A stretch of 64,000 nucleotides of DNA from Synanceia verrucosa (Eukaryota; Chordata; Actinopteri; Perciformes; Synanceiidae): positions 9,656,501 through 9,720,500 of the forward strand of contig CM056561.1 in assembly GCA_029721515.1 (NCBI GenBank), in the 5' to 3' direction. The notes beneath the pieces were generated by a model. The model was not told where the DNA came from. It ran no database searches and worked only from the letters and a program-made list of their open reading frames with translations. A program made the position numbers and the translations under genes. Below, piece after piece: positions 63,730 through 64,000 of the stretch. Position 1 is the first letter of the stretch. Each line of letters starts with the position of its first letter.

Positions 63730-64000
63730 ATGACATGCTCCAAATGCAGTTATTTGTATATGGGTGATATTTGTTTTTCACTGTTATTAAATCAGTTAAG
63801 GGGCAGAATGAGATGTACAACACCTGAGGTCAGGTTATAAGCTTTGGAAATGCTGGCAGTAGTGTACAGTCTAATTTTTTATTTTTTAAAACATTCAATC
63901 TGAAGTAGCCTGAAGTATGATGATGTGAAACTAGATATGATTCTGTAGTTTGGATATTGTATTATGGCATACGTGTTTCCTATCCTAGTTTTAAAGGCTG

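Larger units (their letters stand above)
61530..64000 (+). other. kif1b alpha 3' UTR (and beginning of beta intron)
   Basis: AT-rich sequence without convincing ORFs. The 97-codon minus-strand frame at 62825-63118 has no recognised features. This is the likely 3' UTR of the alpha transcript, and at the same time an intron for transcripts that continue to the beta exons. Confidence 0.75.

Overview
The window is vertebrate genomic DNA, almost certainly from a teleost fish and probably a percomorph. It is AT-rich and mostly intronic, with GT-AG introns, simple-sequence repeats and short DNA-transposon relics of fish type. All four recognised genes lie on the plus strand: nmnat1 (989-5020), rbp7 (7194-8104), ube4b (9337-27757) and kif1b (31298-61529). 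As I recall it, human 1p36.22 has the same order and orientation (NMNAT1, RBP7, UBE4B, KIF1B, with LZIC divergent upstream of NMNAT1). This is therefore a conserved housekeeping and neuronal microsynteny block, not an accessory or horizontally acquired region. No bacterial or viral genes, CRISPR arrays or tRNA/rRNA genes were seen.

I rebuilt the exons by joining reading frames at splice consensus sites and checking intron phase. All four open frames close without a break. nmnat1 has 4 coding exons (274 aa, nuclear NAD synthesis). rbp7 has 4 exons with the exact fatty-acid-binding-protein layout of 73/179/102/60 nt (137 aa, cytosolic retinoid carrier). ube4b has 28 exons (1350 aa, U-box E3/E4 ubiquitin ligase). 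kif1b is shown up to the alternative last exon of the alpha isoform (about 1214 aa, kinesin-3 motor). The KIF1B-beta cargo half is not in the window and should lie downstream. The genes share a neighbourhood, not a pathway, although NMNAT1, UBE4B and KIF1B have all been linked to axon maintenance or neuronal disease.

Layout: 1-963 nmnat1 upstream region and promoter; 989-5080 nmnat1; 5080-7193 intergenic, with a 479-bp Tc1/mariner-like MITE; 7194-8555 rbp7; 8555-9336 intergenic with a long TA tract, then the ube4b promoter; 9337-28760 ube4b, with several intronic transposon relics; about 29.5-30.06 kb kif1b promoter and non-coding first exon; 31404-46303 a 14.9-kb kif1b intron; 46304-61529 kif1b motor, FHA and alpha-tail exons; 61530-64000 kif1b alpha 3' UTR.

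The most interesting points are unannotated or variable exons and one orphan ORF. They are: (a) two frame-preserving candidate cassettes in kif1b (55336-55389 and 55940-55999), the second repeating the GVFSPKK end of the preceding constitutive exon; (b) a frame-preserving acidic candidate exon in ube4b (14910-15014) beside the known variable proline-rich exon, which itself follows a GC-AG intron; (c) a 163-codon minus-strand ORF inside the large kif1b intron (39076-39567) that I do not recognise; (d) several small DNA transposons with readable ends and target-site duplications. I found no clearly new biochemical system.
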